A stretch of 64,000 bases of DNA from Oscillospiraceae bacterium (GCA_021771715.1 JAETOO010000016.1:1-64000); one strand, 5' to 3'; positions 42,633 through 53,300 are shown, counted from the first letter of the stretch. The notes: a model not told the origin generated them from the letters alone. A program made the numbers and translations.

Positions 42633-43844
42633 ATGAAGAAATACCGGTATGTGGCAAAGACAGAGGACGGAACGAATGTGAGGGGAAGCGAGTCGGCGCA
42701 GGACGAGGAGGAGCTCTACCGGAAGCTGAGAGGGAAAGGGCTGTACCTGATCTCCTCTCACGCGCAGGCGGAGCTGGAGCGGAACCGCAGGCTGAAGAAG
42801 AAGGAGCTGGCGGATTTCGCCAGGGAGCTCGGCACGCTGCTGCACGCGGGGGTGCCGCTGATCCGGGCGCTTGCGATCCTCGCACAGGCGGAGGATATCC
42901 GATCCTATGAAAAAAAGATCCTGGAGGGAATGCTCCGGCAGCTCCGCCAGGGCGATTCATTCTCGGACGCCGTCGCGGCACAGGGAAATGCCTTTCCGGA
43001 GCTGATGGTGCACATGCTGCGCATTGCGGAGGCGGGAGGCAGACTGGATGAGGTCTGCGCGCGGCTGGCGGTGCACTACGAGAAGGAGCACCGGATGAAC
43101 AGCAAAATCAGGAGTGCGATGACGTACCCGGCGATCCTCGGCGTTGTCATGGTGGTCGTCGTGATGATCATTTTTACGTATGTGATGCCGCAGTTTTCCG
43201 AGCTGTTCGAGGGGCTGGAGAGCCTTCCGGCGTCGACGAAAGTGCTGCTGCGCGTCAGCGAGGCAGTCCGGGGCGGTTGGCCGCAGCTGCTCGCAGGGAT
43301 CGTGCTGGCGGTGCTCCTGATCCGGCTTTTTTTGCGGATCCCGCAGGTGCGCTACCAGAGGGATCGGCTGCATCTGGGGCTTCCGGTCGTGGGCCGGCTG
43401 CTGCGGCGAATCTATACGGCGCGGTTCGCGCGGACGCTGAGCTCGCTGTACGCGTCGGGACTGCCGATGCTGCAGGCGATCCAGGTGAGCAGCCGCACGA
43501 TCGGGAACAGCTACATTGAGCAGCAGTTTCCGGAGGCGCTCGCGCGGATCCGGAAGGGAGAGAGCATGTCGGCCGTGCTCGGCGATATCGACGGCTTCGT
43601 GAAAAAATTTTCGGCGACGGTTTTGGTCGGGGAGGAGACGGGAAGCCTCGACGAGATGCTCGACAGCATGGCGGATGCGCTGGATTTCGACTCGGAGCGC
43701 GCGATCGGACAGCTGATCGCTCTGCTGGAGCCTGCCATGATCGTGGTGATGGCGATCGCGGTCGGGTTTATCATGATCTCGGTGCTCGGGCCGATCTACG
43801 GCTCCTATGATGCGATCGGCTCCTTTGAGTCGATGGGCGTGTAG
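42633..43844 (+). CDS. pilC: Type IV pilus/type II secretion inner-membrane platform protein (PilC/GspF)
   Basis: A 403-residue membrane platform that anchors the assembly ATPase. Two T2SF domains are visible: FARELGTLLHAGVPLIRAL (near residue 60) and FARTLSSLYASGLPMLQAI (near 270). Each is followed by membrane helices (TYPAILGVVMVVVVMIIFTY; ALLEPAMIVVMAIAVGFIMI). The N-terminal Y-x-Y-V-A-K-T-x-D-G-x-x-V-x-G is also typical. The start at 42633 has caggag with good spacing. Confidence 0.92.
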   Translation: MKKYRYVAKTEDGTNVRGSESAQDEEELYRKLRGKGLYLISSHAQAELERNRRLKKKELADFARELGTLLHAGVPLIRALAILAQAEDIRSYEKKILEGMLRQLRQGDSFSDAVAAQGNAFPELMVHMLRIAEAGGRLDEVCARLAVHYEKEHRMNSKIRSAMTYPAILGVVMVVVVMIIFTYVMPQFSELFEGLESLPASTKVLLRVSEAVRGGWPQLLAGIVLAVLLIRLFLRIPQVRYQRDRLHLGLPVVGRLLRRIYTARFARTLSSLYASGLPMLQAIQVSSRTIGNSYIEQQFPEALARIRKGESMSAVLGDIDGFVKKFSATVLVGEETGSLDEMLDSMADALDFDSERAIGQLIALLEPAMIVVMAIAVGFIMISVLGPIYGSYDAIGSFESMGV

Positions 43845-43892
43845 CGGCCTGCGGGGCAGAGCTCTGCAGTCTTGTGGAAAACGGAGGAACGA

Positions 43893-45356
43893 ATGATTAC
43901 ATCAATCTATATTTCAGACAGCTCAGTGGAGGTGGCGGTCGGGACCGCGGGGAGCAGCCATGTGCAGGTAAAGCAGATCCGCAGATACCCGCTGCCGGAG
44001 GGCTGCCTGGTGAACGGGGAGATCCACCGCCCGCGGCAGCTGACAGAGCTGCTGGCGCAGATCCGGAAGGAATGCAGGTGGAAGAAGCGGCGCGTCCGCC
44101 TGGTCATCAACAGTGACCTGGTAAATGTGAAGCGCCTGACGCTCCCGGCAATGTCCGAGAAAAAGCTGCGCAGGCTTTTGCCGCATGAGCTGGAGGCTGC
44201 GCAGGAGGATATGCTGGTCGACTTTCAGAAAATCGAGAGCGGCAAAAAACAGCTCACCCTGTACGGGGTGTCCGTGCCGAGACGGCAGCTGGAGCCGTAC
44301 CGAAAGGCGCTTGCGGACGCGGGCTTTCGGCTCGAGCAGATTTTGGTGTCCCGCTTCTGCATCGAGCGGTTTCTCGGCAGAGTCCGGACACTTCAGGGGA
44401 AGACGTGCATTGTGGAGCTGTTCGATGATCTTCTGATGACGAGCGTGCTGCTGGTGGACGGTGTCTGCGGTTATTTTTCGCAGAGCCATGTCTCCGCGAG
44501 CGGCAGCTTTCAGTTCGGGCTGGAGGTGTCCAGGTCGGTCAGCAACCTGCGCCAGTTCTTCTCCACGCAGGACAAGAACCGCAGGATCGAGGAAGTGTAC
44601 CTGTGCGGCATTTCCGAGAAGGATTTCCTGATCTGCGAGGAGGCCTTGTCGCAGATGGTCACGGACATCGGGGCAGTGCGGATTCAGGAGGTGGAGGAGG
44701 TGCAGCTCTCCGGGAACGTACAGGTGCAGGCAGCAGATTACATCGCGCTCCTTGGCAGCCTGTTCTCGGGACACGGAGGGATCCGGTTTGACCTGAACGA
44801 CAAAAAGCAGAAGGGGAAGGAGGAGCCGGGCGCGCTGGGCAGGTACGGTATGCTTCCGGCCCTGGTGGCGGCCGGCTGCGTTGCAGTCTACGGTGCGCTG
44901 TATCTGACAAATGAGCAGCGCCGGCAGGAGCTTAGCGAGATCGAGGAGTACCTCGCGAGCGCGCACAATCTCTCCGAGTGCGAGCGTGCGGACGCGCTTG
45001 CCCTGGAGAACGGGCGTCTAGCGGCGATGACAGCTTCGGTCGAGTATATGGATGAGGTGCTGGCGTCCTACCCGCACATGAATTCGGAGGTGCTGGCGCA
45101 GATTGAAGCGTGTGCCAAAGGGCGGGCAGAGGCGAAGGTGGAGAGCTACGACGGCGACACCGGCATGCTGACTCTGAACACGGAGGCCAGGGAGGTCGGG
45201 CTGATCAACGAGTTTATCGACGCGCTGCAGGAGACGGGGCTGTTCCACGCGATTGATTACACCGGATATACCTACTCCGGGCAGACCGGGCGGTATGCGA
45301 TCCACGTGAGCTGCTATCTGAAGGAGCAGGCCGGAAAGGAGGGCGCAGGAGAATGA
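43893..45356 (+). CDS. PilM-PilN-like fusion protein
   Basis: A 487-residue protein. Residues ~1-295 look like the PilM/ComGC-type actin-like fold: ISDSSVEVAV opening, RVRLVINSDLVNVKRLTLPAMSEKKLRRLLPHELE, CIVELFDDLLMTSVLL. A short linker with IRFDLNDKKQK, in the place of PilN's cytoplasmic peptide, leads to a single membrane helix (~317-338). A coiled, extracytoplasmic C-terminal part (to 487) with a late ferredoxin-like strand pattern matches PilN. In other species these are two proteins; here they share one chain. The ATG at 43893 follows acggaggaacg. The next gene overlaps its stop by 4 bp. Confidence 0.75.
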   Translation: MITSIYISDSSVEVAVGTAGSSHVQVKQIRRYPLPEGCLVNGEIHRPRQLTELLAQIRKECRWKKRRVRLVINSDLVNVKRLTLPAMSEKKLRRLLPHELEAAQEDMLVDFQKIESGKKQLTLYGVSVPRRQLEPYRKALADAGFRLEQILVSRFCIERFLGRVRTLQGKTCIVELFDDLLMTSVLLVDGVCGYFSQSHVSASGSFQFGLEVSRSVSNLRQFFSTQDKNRRIEEVYLCGISEKDFLICEEALSQMVTDIGAVRIQEVEEVQLSGNVQVQAADYIALLGSLFSGHGGIRFDLNDKKQKGKEEPGALGRYGMLPALVAAGCVAVYGALYLTNEQRRQELSEIEEYLASAHNLSECERADALALENGRLAAMTASVEYMDEVLASYPHMNSEVLAQIEACAKGRAEAKVESYDGDTGMLTLNTEAREVGLINEFIDALQETGLFHAIDYTGYTYSGQTGRYAIHVSCYLKEQAGKEGAGE

Positions 45357-45991
45357 ACATGACGATGACGGAGCGGGATAAAAAGCTGCTCGTGCTTCTG
45401 GCGGTGGTGGTCATTGTGTACATTTTCACGCAGGTTTTGATTTTTCCCGAGCTGGGCCGGTCGGAGGAGCTCGACGAGCAGATCATGAGCGGCGAGGATC
45501 AGCGGTTTGCGATGGAGATGAAAAAGGTGGAGCTCCCGGGGCTGGAGAAGCAAAACGAGGAGCTGCGCGAGGAGTATGAGACGCGCCGGGCAGACTATTA
45601 TCCGATGCTCACGAGCCAGAGCGTGGACAGGGAGATCACGGGGATCCTGCTCGACCACGGGATGGAGATTGACAACATGGAGATCCGGATGGCGGACGCG
45701 CCGTCCGCGCTGGCCCCGTACGCGGCCTCAGAGCTGGCAGGGGAGATGCAGGAGGACGGCGCGCCGGTGCAGCAGACACAGGTGTACGCGGCGGAGATTG
45801 CGGTTACATGCAGCGGGAGTGAACGGCAGATGCAGGAGCTTCTGGATTTCCTCACGGATGAGAAGCAGGCCATCGGAGTACGGCGGTACGAGTATGTAGG
45901 CGGGCAGGAGGAGCCGAGGCTGAAGATCACGCTGCAGCTGTATATGTGCGCGGAAAACGAGACAGAGACGGATTCGGGCGAGGAGGAGTAG
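45353..45991 (+). CDS. PilO-like pilus assembly protein
   Basis: A 212-residue membrane protein. Short cytosolic start, membrane helix (KLLVLLAVVVIVYIFTQVLIF), a coiled coil (residues ~35-85), then a small alpha/beta domain ending VGGQEEPRLKITLQLYM. Size, layout and position after the PilM-N fusion match PilO, which dimerises with PilN outside the membrane. Direct sequence similarity is weak, so this rests on context. The ATG overlaps the previous stop (ATGA). Confidence 0.7.
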   Translation: MNMTMTERDKKLLVLLAVVVIVYIFTQVLIFPELGRSEELDEQIMSGEDQRFAMEMKKVELPGLEKQNEELREEYETRRADYYPMLTSQSVDREITGILLDHGMEIDNMEIRMADAPSALAPYAASELAGEMQEDGAPVQQTQVYAAEIAVTCSGSERQMQELLDFLTDEKQAIGVRRYEYVGGQEEPRLKITLQLYMCAENETETDSGEEE

Positions 45992-45993
45992 CA

Positions 45994-47676
45994 TTGGCAG
46001 GAATCAAGAACCTTCCGATCGGTGAGGTACTGAAGGAGAACGGATATATTACGCAGGAGCAGCTTGAGGAGGCGTTGGCGACGCAGAGGGAGAACAAGGA
46101 TAAGCGCCTTGGAACCGTGCTGATCGAGATGGGATTTATCACCGAGAAGCAGATGCTGGAGGCGCTCGGGCAGAGGCTGCACCTTGAGCAGGTGGAGCTG
46201 TCGGAGGTCCGCGTCGACATCGAGGCAGTGCGCTGTATTCCGCAGAAGCTGGCGGAGCAGTACTGTATGCTCGGTCTTAAGCTGGAGGAGAATGTGCTGA
46301 CAGTCGCGATGAACGACCCGCTGAATTTCTACGGGGTGGAAAATGTGCGGCGGCTGACCGGAAATGATATCCACATCCTGCTGGCGGAGGAGATGCCGCT
46401 GCGCAGGGAGATCCACTATCACTATGCGGAGATCGCCGCCCGGGAGGCGACGGAGCTCGCGAACACGAGCCTGCGCCGCGAGGAGGTGAAGGAGCTGGCC
46501 GTGGAGGCCGGAGAGGGCGACGCGCCGATCATTCAGCTGTTGAATAGCCTGGTGCAGCGCGCGTACAACACAAACGCGAGTGATATCCACATCGAGCCCT
46601 TCGAGGACCGGACGATGGTGCGCATGCGGATCGACGGGACGATCGTCGACTATGTGACGCTGCAGAAAGGGGTTCATGCCTCCCTGATCGCGCGGATCAA
46701 GATCGTGTCCGATCTCGACATCGCGGAAAAGCGGATTCCGCAGGACGGCCACTGTGAGATGCGGATCAACGATGTCCCGGTCAACATCCGCGTGTCGCTG
46801 ATCCCGACGATTTACGGGGAGAAGGCGGTGCTGCGTCTGCTCGCCGGCAACGTCCGGATTGACCACGCCGCGACGTCCGGCATGTGCGAGGAGGATTACC
46901 GGAGATTTCAGGAGATCCTGCAGTCTCCAAACGGGATCGTCTACCTCACAGGCCCGACCGGGTCGGGCAAGTCGACGACGCTCTACATGGTGCTCGAGGA
47001 GCTCGCGAAGGGACAAGTCAACATCTCGACGATTGAGAACCCGGTCGAGAAGCGGGTTGCCCGCATCAATCAGATGCAGGTGAACACGGCGGCGGGACTC
47101 ACCTTTGAGTCGGGGCTGCGGGCGCTGCTGCGCCAGGATCCGGACATCATCATGGTCGGCGAGACCCGGGATTCGGAGACGGCGTCGATCTCCGTCCGGG
47201 CGGCGATCACGGGCCACCTTGTATTTTCGACGCTGCACACGAACAGTGCGACCGCGTCGATCGTGCGGCTGATCGACATGGGGCTGGAGCCGTACCTGAT
47301 CGCAAATTCCGTCGTCGGTCTGGTGGCACAGCGTCTGATGCGGAAGGTCTGCCCGTACTGCTGTGAGGAGGCAGAGCTGGAGGAGAGCGAGCGGGGGCTG
47401 TTCGAGGAGGGCCGCGCGCCCAGGCTTGTGAAGCGCCCGAAGGGCTGCGGCCGCTGCAATCACACGGGGTACAGCGGCCGGATCGCGATCCACGAGATCG
47501 TACGGGTTGACAGTGCGCTGCGGAAAATGATCACGGAGCGCGCCTCCGTGGAGGAGATGACCGCGTACGCGGTGCACGCCCAGGGGATGCGCACGCTGCA
47601 GAGCAGTGCGGGCGAGCTCGTCAGGCAGGGCGTCACGACGGTCGAGGAGCTAAAAAGAGTGGCGTACTATACGTGA
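45994..47676 (+). CDS. pilB: Type IV pilus assembly ATPase (PilB/GspE)
   Basis: A 560-residue hexameric ATPase that drives pilin polymerisation. The N-terminal MshEN-type domain (GEVLKENGYITQEQLEEAL, near residue 10) is followed by the ATPase core: LTGPTGSGKSTTLYMVLEEL (near 322), the Asp box and VGETRDSETA, and the His box GHLVFSTLHTNSA. A four-cysteine zinc motif follows (CPYCC...CGRCNHTGYSGR). The start is a TTG right after gaggaggagtagca. No pilT retraction ATPase is found in the window. Confidence 0.93.
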   Translation: MAGIKNLPIGEVLKENGYITQEQLEEALATQRENKDKRLGTVLIEMGFITEKQMLEALGQRLHLEQVELSEVRVDIEAVRCIPQKLAEQYCMLGLKLEENVLTVAMNDPLNFYGVENVRRLTGNDIHILLAEEMPLRREIHYHYAEIAAREATELANTSLRREEVKELAVEAGEGDAPIIQLLNSLVQRAYNTNASDIHIEPFEDRTMVRMRIDGTIVDYVTLQKGVHASLIARIKIVSDLDIAEKRIPQDGHCEMRINDVPVNIRVSLIPTIYGEKAVLRLLAGNVRIDHAATSGMCEEDYRRFQEILQSPNGIVYLTGPTGSGKSTTLYMVLEELAKGQVNISTIENPVEKRVARINQMQVNTAAGLTFESGLRALLRQDPDIIMVGETRDSETASISVRAAITGHLVFSTLHTNSATASIVRLIDMGLEPYLIANSVVGLVAQRLMRKVCPYCCEEAELEESERGLFEEGRAPRLVKRPKGCGRCNHTGYSGRIAIHEIVRVDSALRKMITERASVEEMTAYAVHAQGMRTLQSSAGELVRQGVTTVEELKRVAYYT

Positions 47677-47742
47677 TGCAGTGCGGGCGAAACCTGTCTG
47701 TTTCCCCAAGAGCATAGATTCAATATTCAGCGTAGCAGAAAA

Positions 47743-47790
47743 GAGCCGGGATCCGTACTTTTTTGTGGGAGGATTTCCGGCTCCTTTTTT
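47743..47790. terminator. Terminator between pilB and the SpoIID-like gene
   Basis: gagccgg (47743-47749) pairs with ccggctc (47777-47783), followed by ctttttta; the loop contains a further T-run for the minus strand. Confidence 0.65.
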
Positions 47791-47800
47791 AGTATGGCAC

Positions 47801-49078
47801 TCAACTCCCCTCGGCAATCTTGGTGACTGCGACGTAGATGTCCTGGATGCGGTACCAGGTCCGGCTGCCGACGATGCCGTCCGGGGTGAGCCCGAAGACG
47901 CGCTGGAACACGCGGACGGCCTCCTGGGTGTTTTCGCCGAAGATGCCGTCCGGGACGAGCTTTGGGATCAGCGGATAGTTGTCGGAGATCCGGTTGAGCT
48001 GTTCCTGAATTTTCAGCACGTTGTCGCCGACACTCCCGATGGAGAGCGGATAGCCGGGGTAGGAGACCGGGACTCCGGAGACTTCCTCTGCATTGTTGAT
48101 GTACATCGTGTCGCCGTAGAAGGTGCGCAGGATCTCGATCGCCTGGTAGCCCTGCTCGCCGAGCGCCATGCTGTCCCACTGCCGCAGCCACTGCGGGCAC
48201 TGGACGCGCTTCCCGTCGCAGTACTGGGTCAGGATGGGCTGGCGTACGTTGGGCCTTGAGAGGTAGTTCCGGAAGACATCCTCGACGGCCTCGTCGATGC
48301 TCTCAAAAATATTCCGCCCGTAAATCCATTTCTGGTCAAAGGCCGTGGATGAGGTGATCGTGAAATTGTAGCCCTTATTGCGGTACCACTCCGTGTAGAT
48401 CCGGTTCATGGTAAAGGACTGGATTGCCAGGATGTTGGCAATCAGCGTCTCGTAGGGCCAGGTCGCATAGATCTCACTGCTCGCGACATTCTTGATGTAA
48501 TCCTTGTAGCGCACATAGTAGTCCCCGGCGGTCGTATCGCGCGGCGTCCCGTTATGGACGACGACGTACTCCGGCACCACCACCTGGTCGAGCACGATCT
48601 CGCCGCTGATGTTTACCGGCTTGATCTCGGCCTCGGCGATCTTCGGCGGGTAATCGCCGTACAGGGTGTGTGCGGGGATGACAATCACGTCCCGCTGCTG
48701 TGCGCCGGGCAGAGGGCGGAGCGTGATCGTCTGCAGGGAGAGCTGAGCGCTCAGAAGCTCCGTCCCCGAGATCACGGCTGTGTCATAGCCGGGGGCGGAG
48801 ATGCGCAGCGTGTACTCCGCGTATGGGGCAAGCTCTGAGGAGGATTCCAGGCTGTACTCGAGCGGGGGTGTGCCAAGACGCACGTCCTCTGTCCGGCCGG
48901 ACGAATCGGTCTGCACCTGCTCGAGCACCGTTTCGGGATCCCCGGTGTAAGAAATCGCCACTGTGGCGTCTGGAACCGGCAGATTCTGCTCCGAGAGCAC
49001 TGCGACCTGCAGGGTGCCCGTGTCGGTCAGCTCCGTCTGTGCGGCGCAGATCCGGCCCCTCATTCTGTTCTGATTCAT
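47801..49078 (-). CDS. SpoIID-like/peptidoglycan-binding protein
   Basis: A 425-residue protein without an obvious signal peptide. Residues ~15-115 resemble a carboxypeptidase-regulatory-like beta domain (VPDATVAISYTGDPET; YTLRISAPGYDTA). The middle (~150-330) resembles SpoIID/LytB: VVVPEYVVVHNGTP, YVRYKDYIKNVASSEIYATWP, LIANILAIQSFTMNRIYTEWY. The C-terminal PG_binding_1 domain has IGSVGDNVLKIQEQLNRI and DGIFGENTQEAVRVFQ. This suggests action on spore cortex or cell wall. The ATG follows aggagtatgct. Catalytic Glu assignment is not certain. Confidence 0.75.
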   Translation of the reverse strand: MNQNRMRGRICAAQTELTDTGTLQVAVLSEQNLPVPDATVAISYTGDPETVLEQVQTDSSGRTEDVRLGTPPLEYSLESSSELAPYAEYTLRISAPGYDTAVISGTELLSAQLSLQTITLRPLPGAQQRDVIVIPAHTLYGDYPPKIAEAEIKPVNISGEIVLDQVVVPEYVVVHNGTPRDTTAGDYYVRYKDYIKNVASSEIYATWPYETLIANILAIQSFTMNRIYTEWYRNKGYNFTITSSTAFDQKWIYGRNIFESIDEAVEDVFRNYLSRPNVRQPILTQYCDGKRVQCPQWLRQWDSMALGEQGYQAIEILRTFYGDTMYINNAEEVSGVPVSYPGYPLSIGSVGDNVLKIQEQLNRISDNYPLIPKLVPDGIFGENTQEAVRVFQRVFGLTPDGIVGSRTWYRIQDIYVAVTKIAEGS

Positions 49079-49155
49079 AGCATACTCCTGGGATGCTTTT
49101 ACTAACTACTATATGCAGCGGGCTGCGATCCGGTCCTTCGCGCCGAAAAAAAGTA

Positions 49156-49184
49156 TTGAAAAGCCGGAGCGGATGTGTTAGAAT
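49156..49184 (+). promoter_or_regulatory. carAB promoter
   Basis: TTGAAA (49156-49161), 17-bp spacer, TAGAAT (49179-49184), 55 bp before carA. A weak ARG-box-like stretch (tacgaatacttc) follows at 49206, but it is too poor to call an operator. Confidence 0.65.
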
Positions 49185-49239
49185 CGTTTCAATTTGAGCA
49201 AAAATACGAATACTTCTGAGAAAGGAATGTGGTGACAGC

Positions 49240-50313
49240 ATGAAAGCATTTCTGATACTGGAAGACGGCACCGTTTTTACAGGACAGAGCATCGGCGCTC
49301 CCCGGGAGGTCATCAGCGAGATTGTCTTCAACACCTCGATGACCGGCTATCTCGAGGTGCTGACTGACCCCTCCTATGCGGGACAGGCCGTCGTTATGAC
49401 GTACCCGTTGATTGGCAACTATGGCATCTGCTATGAGGACATGGAATCAGACCGGCCGTGGCCGGATGCATGGATCGTCCGCGAATTATCCCGCGTCCCA
49501 AGTAACTTCCGCTCGGAGGACACGATTCAGAATTTCTTAGTAAAGTACGACATTCCCGGCATCTCCGGAATTGATACACGGGCTCTCACGAAAATTCTCC
49601 GTGAAAAAGGCACCATGAATGGCTGCATCACGACACAGGCTCCCAGTCAGATCGATCAAATTCTCCCAAAATTAAAAGCGTATAAGACCGGAAAGGTAGT
49701 TGAGCGAGTCACCTGCCGCGAGAAGTATGTCCTCAAGGGGGACGGTCCGCGCGTCGCGCTGCTGGACCTCGGTGCAAAGCGTAACATTGCACGGAGCCTG
49801 AATGCGCGGGGCTGCGAGGTCACAGTCTATCCCGCACTGACGAGCGCCCGGGAGATTCTGGCTGACCGTCCGGACGGCATCATGCTCTCGAACGGGCCGG
49901 GGGATCCGAAGGAGTGCACCTCCATCATCCGGGAAATCAAAGCGCTCTACGACTCCGATGTGCCGATTTTTGCGATCTGCCTGGGGCACCAGCTGATGGC
50001 GCTTGCGAACGGCGCGGACACCTACAAGCTGAAATACGGGCACAGGGGCGGCAATCATCCGGTGCGCGATTTGACGACCGGGCGCGTTTACATTTCCTCG
50101 CAGAACCACGGCTACGTCGTCGACACCGCGACGATGGATCCGTCCGTCGCTGTCCCGGCGTTTGAAAATGTCAATGACGGCACGAACGAGGGCCTTGCCT
50201 ACACCGGAAAGAATATTTTCACGGTGCAGTACCATCCGGAGGCCTGCCCGGGTCCGCGCGATTCGGCGTATCTGTTTGACCGGTTTATGGAAATGATGGG
50301 GGTGAATCAATAA
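49240..50313 (+). CDS. carA: Carbamoyl phosphate synthase small (glutaminase) subunit
   Basis: A 357-residue subunit that releases ammonia from glutamine. The N-terminal domain has FNTSMTGYLEVLTDPSY. The class I amidotransferase domain has LSNGPGDPKE, the nucleophile in AICLGHQLMALA (near residue 245), and the His/Glu of QYHPEACPGP. The ATG follows gaaaggaatgtgg. Its stop overlaps the carB ATG (TAATG). It supplies carbamoyl phosphate to arginine and pyrimidine pathways. Confidence 0.97.
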   Translation: MKAFLILEDGTVFTGQSIGAPREVISEIVFNTSMTGYLEVLTDPSYAGQAVVMTYPLIGNYGICYEDMESDRPWPDAWIVRELSRVPSNFRSEDTIQNFLVKYDIPGISGIDTRALTKILREKGTMNGCITTQAPSQIDQILPKLKAYKTGKVVERVTCREKYVLKGDGPRVALLDLGAKRNIARSLNARGCEVTVYPALTSAREILADRPDGIMLSNGPGDPKECTSIIREIKALYDSDVPIFAICLGHQLMALANGADTYKLKYGHRGGNHPVRDLTTGRVYISSQNHGYVVDTATMDPSVAVPAFENVNDGTNEGLAYTGKNIFTVQYHPEACPGPRDSAYLFDRFMEMMGVNQ

Positions 50314-53300
50314 TGCCGAGAAATCCGGAAATCAAGAAGGTACTGATGCTTGGCTCCGGTCCGATCGTGATCGGCCAGGCGGCGGAGTTCGACTACGCGG
50401 GGACGCAGGCGTGCCGCTCTCTGAAGGAGGAGGGCATCGAGGTAGTTCTCCTCAATTCCAACCCGGCGACGATCATGACGGACAAGGACATCGCGGACCG
50501 TGTCTACATTGAGCCGCTGACGGTGGAGGTCGTGGAGCAGCTGATTTTGAAGGAGCGTCCCGACTCTGTGCTGCCCACCTTAGGCGGCCAGGCGGGGCTG
50601 AACCTCGCGATGGAGCTCGAGGAGCGCGGCTTTTTGAGGGAGCATCAGGTGCGGCTGATCGGCACGACGGCCGAGACGATCAAAAAGGCGGAGGACCGCC
50701 AGGAATTTAAGGATACGATGGAGAAAATCGGGGAGCCGGTCGCGGCCTCGAAGGTGGTGCGCACGGTGCCGGAGGGCGTCGAGTTCACGCAGAAGATCGG
50801 CTATCCGGTCGTGCTGCGCCCGGCCTATACCCTGGGCGGCAGCGGCGGAGGCATCGCGCACAATTATGCGGAGCTGGTCGAGATCCTCGAGAACGGCCTG
50901 CGGCTCTCCCGCGTCGGGGAAGTGCTCGTGGAGCGCTGCATCGCGGGCTGGAAGGAGATCGAGTACGAGGTCATGCGCGACGGCGCGGGCAACGTGATCA
51001 CGGTCTGCAACATGGAAAACATCGACCCGGTCGGCGTGCACACCGGGGACAGCATCGTCGTGGCCCCGTCCCAGACGCTCGGCGACAAGGAGTACCAGAT
51101 GCTTCGAACCTCCGCCCTGAACATCATCAGCGAGCTGAAGATCACCGGGGGCTGCAATGTCCAGTTCGCCCTGAATCCGGACAGCTTCGAGTACTGCGTC
51201 ATCGAGGTGAACCCGCGCGTCAGCCGCTCCTCGGCGCTTGCGTCGAAGGCGACGGGCTACCCGATCGCAAAGGTGGCGGCGAAGATCGCGCTTGGCTACA
51301 CGCTCGACGAGATCAAAAATGCGATCACCGGGAAGACGTACGCGAGCTTTGAGCCGATGCTCGACTACTGTGTGGTCAAGATGCCGCGGTTGCCGTTCGA
51401 CAAATTCATCAGCGCCAGCCGTAAGCTCACGACGCAGATGAAGGCGACCGGTGAGGTTATGAGCATCTGCGACAATTTTGAGGGCGGTCTGATGAAGGCG
51501 ATCCGCTCTCTCGAGCAGCACGTCGACTGCCTCCTGTCGTACGACTTTTCGGAGCTCGACGAGGAGCAGCTGAGAGCGCAGCTGGCCGTGGTCGACGATC
51601 GGCGGATCTGGGTGATCGCCGAGGCGCTGCGCCGCGGGTTCTCCTACGAGGAGATTCATGAGATCACAAAGATTGACGTGTGGTTTATCGACAAGCTGGC
51701 GATTCTCGTCGAGATGGAGCAAGCGCTTCGGACGCAGGAGCTGACGCCCGAGCTTCTGCGGGAGGCGAAGCGCATCGAGTACCCGGACAGTGTGATCGCG
51801 CGTCTGACTGGAAGGACGGAGCAGGAGATCCGGGCGCTGCGGTACGAGAACGGCATCACGGCCGCCTACAAGATGGTCGACACGTGCGCGGCGGAGTTCG
51901 CGGCGGCGACGCCGTACTATTACTCGGTGTTCGGCAGCGAGAACGAGGCGGGAGAGATGTGGTGTGCGCAGGATGAGAAAAAGAAAATTCTCGTCCTGGG
52001 TTCCGGCCCGATCCGGATCGGACAGGGGATCGAGTTCGACTTCTGCTCGGTGCACTGCACGTGGGCGTTCCAGAAGGAGGGCTACGAGACAATCATCATC
52101 AACAACAACCCGGAGACGGTCAGCACGGACTTTGACATTGCGGACCGGCTGTACTTCGAGCCGCTGACGCCGGAGGATGTCGAGAGCGTCGTGAAGCTGG
52201 AGCAGCCGGACGGCGCGGTCGTGCAGTTCGGCGGCCAGACCGCGATCAAGCTCACGGAGGCGCTGATGAAGATGGGGGTGCCGATCCTGGGAACTTCGGC
52301 GGAGAATGTCGACCGCGCGGAAGACCGCGAGCTCTTCGACGAGGTGCTCGAGCGCTGCAGCATCCCGCGCCCGGCCGGCCACACCGTATTCACGGCCGAG
52401 GAGGCGAAGAAGGCCGCGCACGCGCTGGGGTATCCGGTGCTCGTGCGCCCGTCCTACGTGCTCGGCGGCCAGGGCATGCAGATCGCGATCAACGACGAGG
52501 ACATCGACGCGTTTATCGGGATCATCAACCGGATCGCGCAGGAGCACCCGATCCTCGTCGACAAGTATCTGGTCGGCAAGGAGATCGAGGTCGACGCGGT
52601 CTGCGACGGCACCGACGTGCTGATCCCCGGCATCATGGAGCACATTGAGCGCGCCGGCATCCACTCGGGGGACAGCATCTCTGTTTACCCGGCACAGAGT
52701 ATTTCAAAGAAAATCAAGCGTGTGATCGAGGATTATACGCGGAAGCTCGCAAAGGAGCTGCATGTGATCGGCCTGATCAACATTCAGTTCATCGTGAGCA
52801 ACGACGAGGTCTATGTGATCGAGGTCAACCCGCGCTCGAGCCGCACCGTGCCGTACATCAGCAAGGTGACGGGGATCCCGATTGTCCCGCTCGCGACGAA
52901 GGTGATTCTCGGGAGCACGATCCGCGGCCTGGGTTACGAGCCGGGCCTGCAGCCGGAGGCAGATTACGTTGCGATCAAGATGCCGGTCTTCTCCTTCGAG
53001 AAAATCCGCGGCGCGGACATCAGCCTCGGGCCGGAGATGAAGTCGACGGGAGAGTGCCTCGGCATCGCGCGGACCTTCGACGAGGCGCTCTACAAGGCCT
53101 TCCTGGGAGCCGGGATCAATCTTCCGAAGCACAAGAACATGATTATCACGGTCAAGGATTCCGACAAGCTCGATATCATTGACATCGCGCGCCGCTTTGA
53201 GGCGATCGGCTATCGCATCTTCTCGACCCGCGGCACGGCGCGCGCCCTGAATGAGCACGGGATCCATGCGCGCCAGATCAACAAGATCGAGGGGGAATCC

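Noticed and set aside
45598-47577. 659-codon minus-strand frame opposite pilB
   Set aside because: It has no ribosome site or recognisable domain; it is a shadow of pilB in a GC-rich genome.
50580-52664. 694-codon minus-strand frame opposite carB
   Set aside because: Same reason; carB is certain and the antisense product looks like random Arg/Leu/Asp/His sequence.
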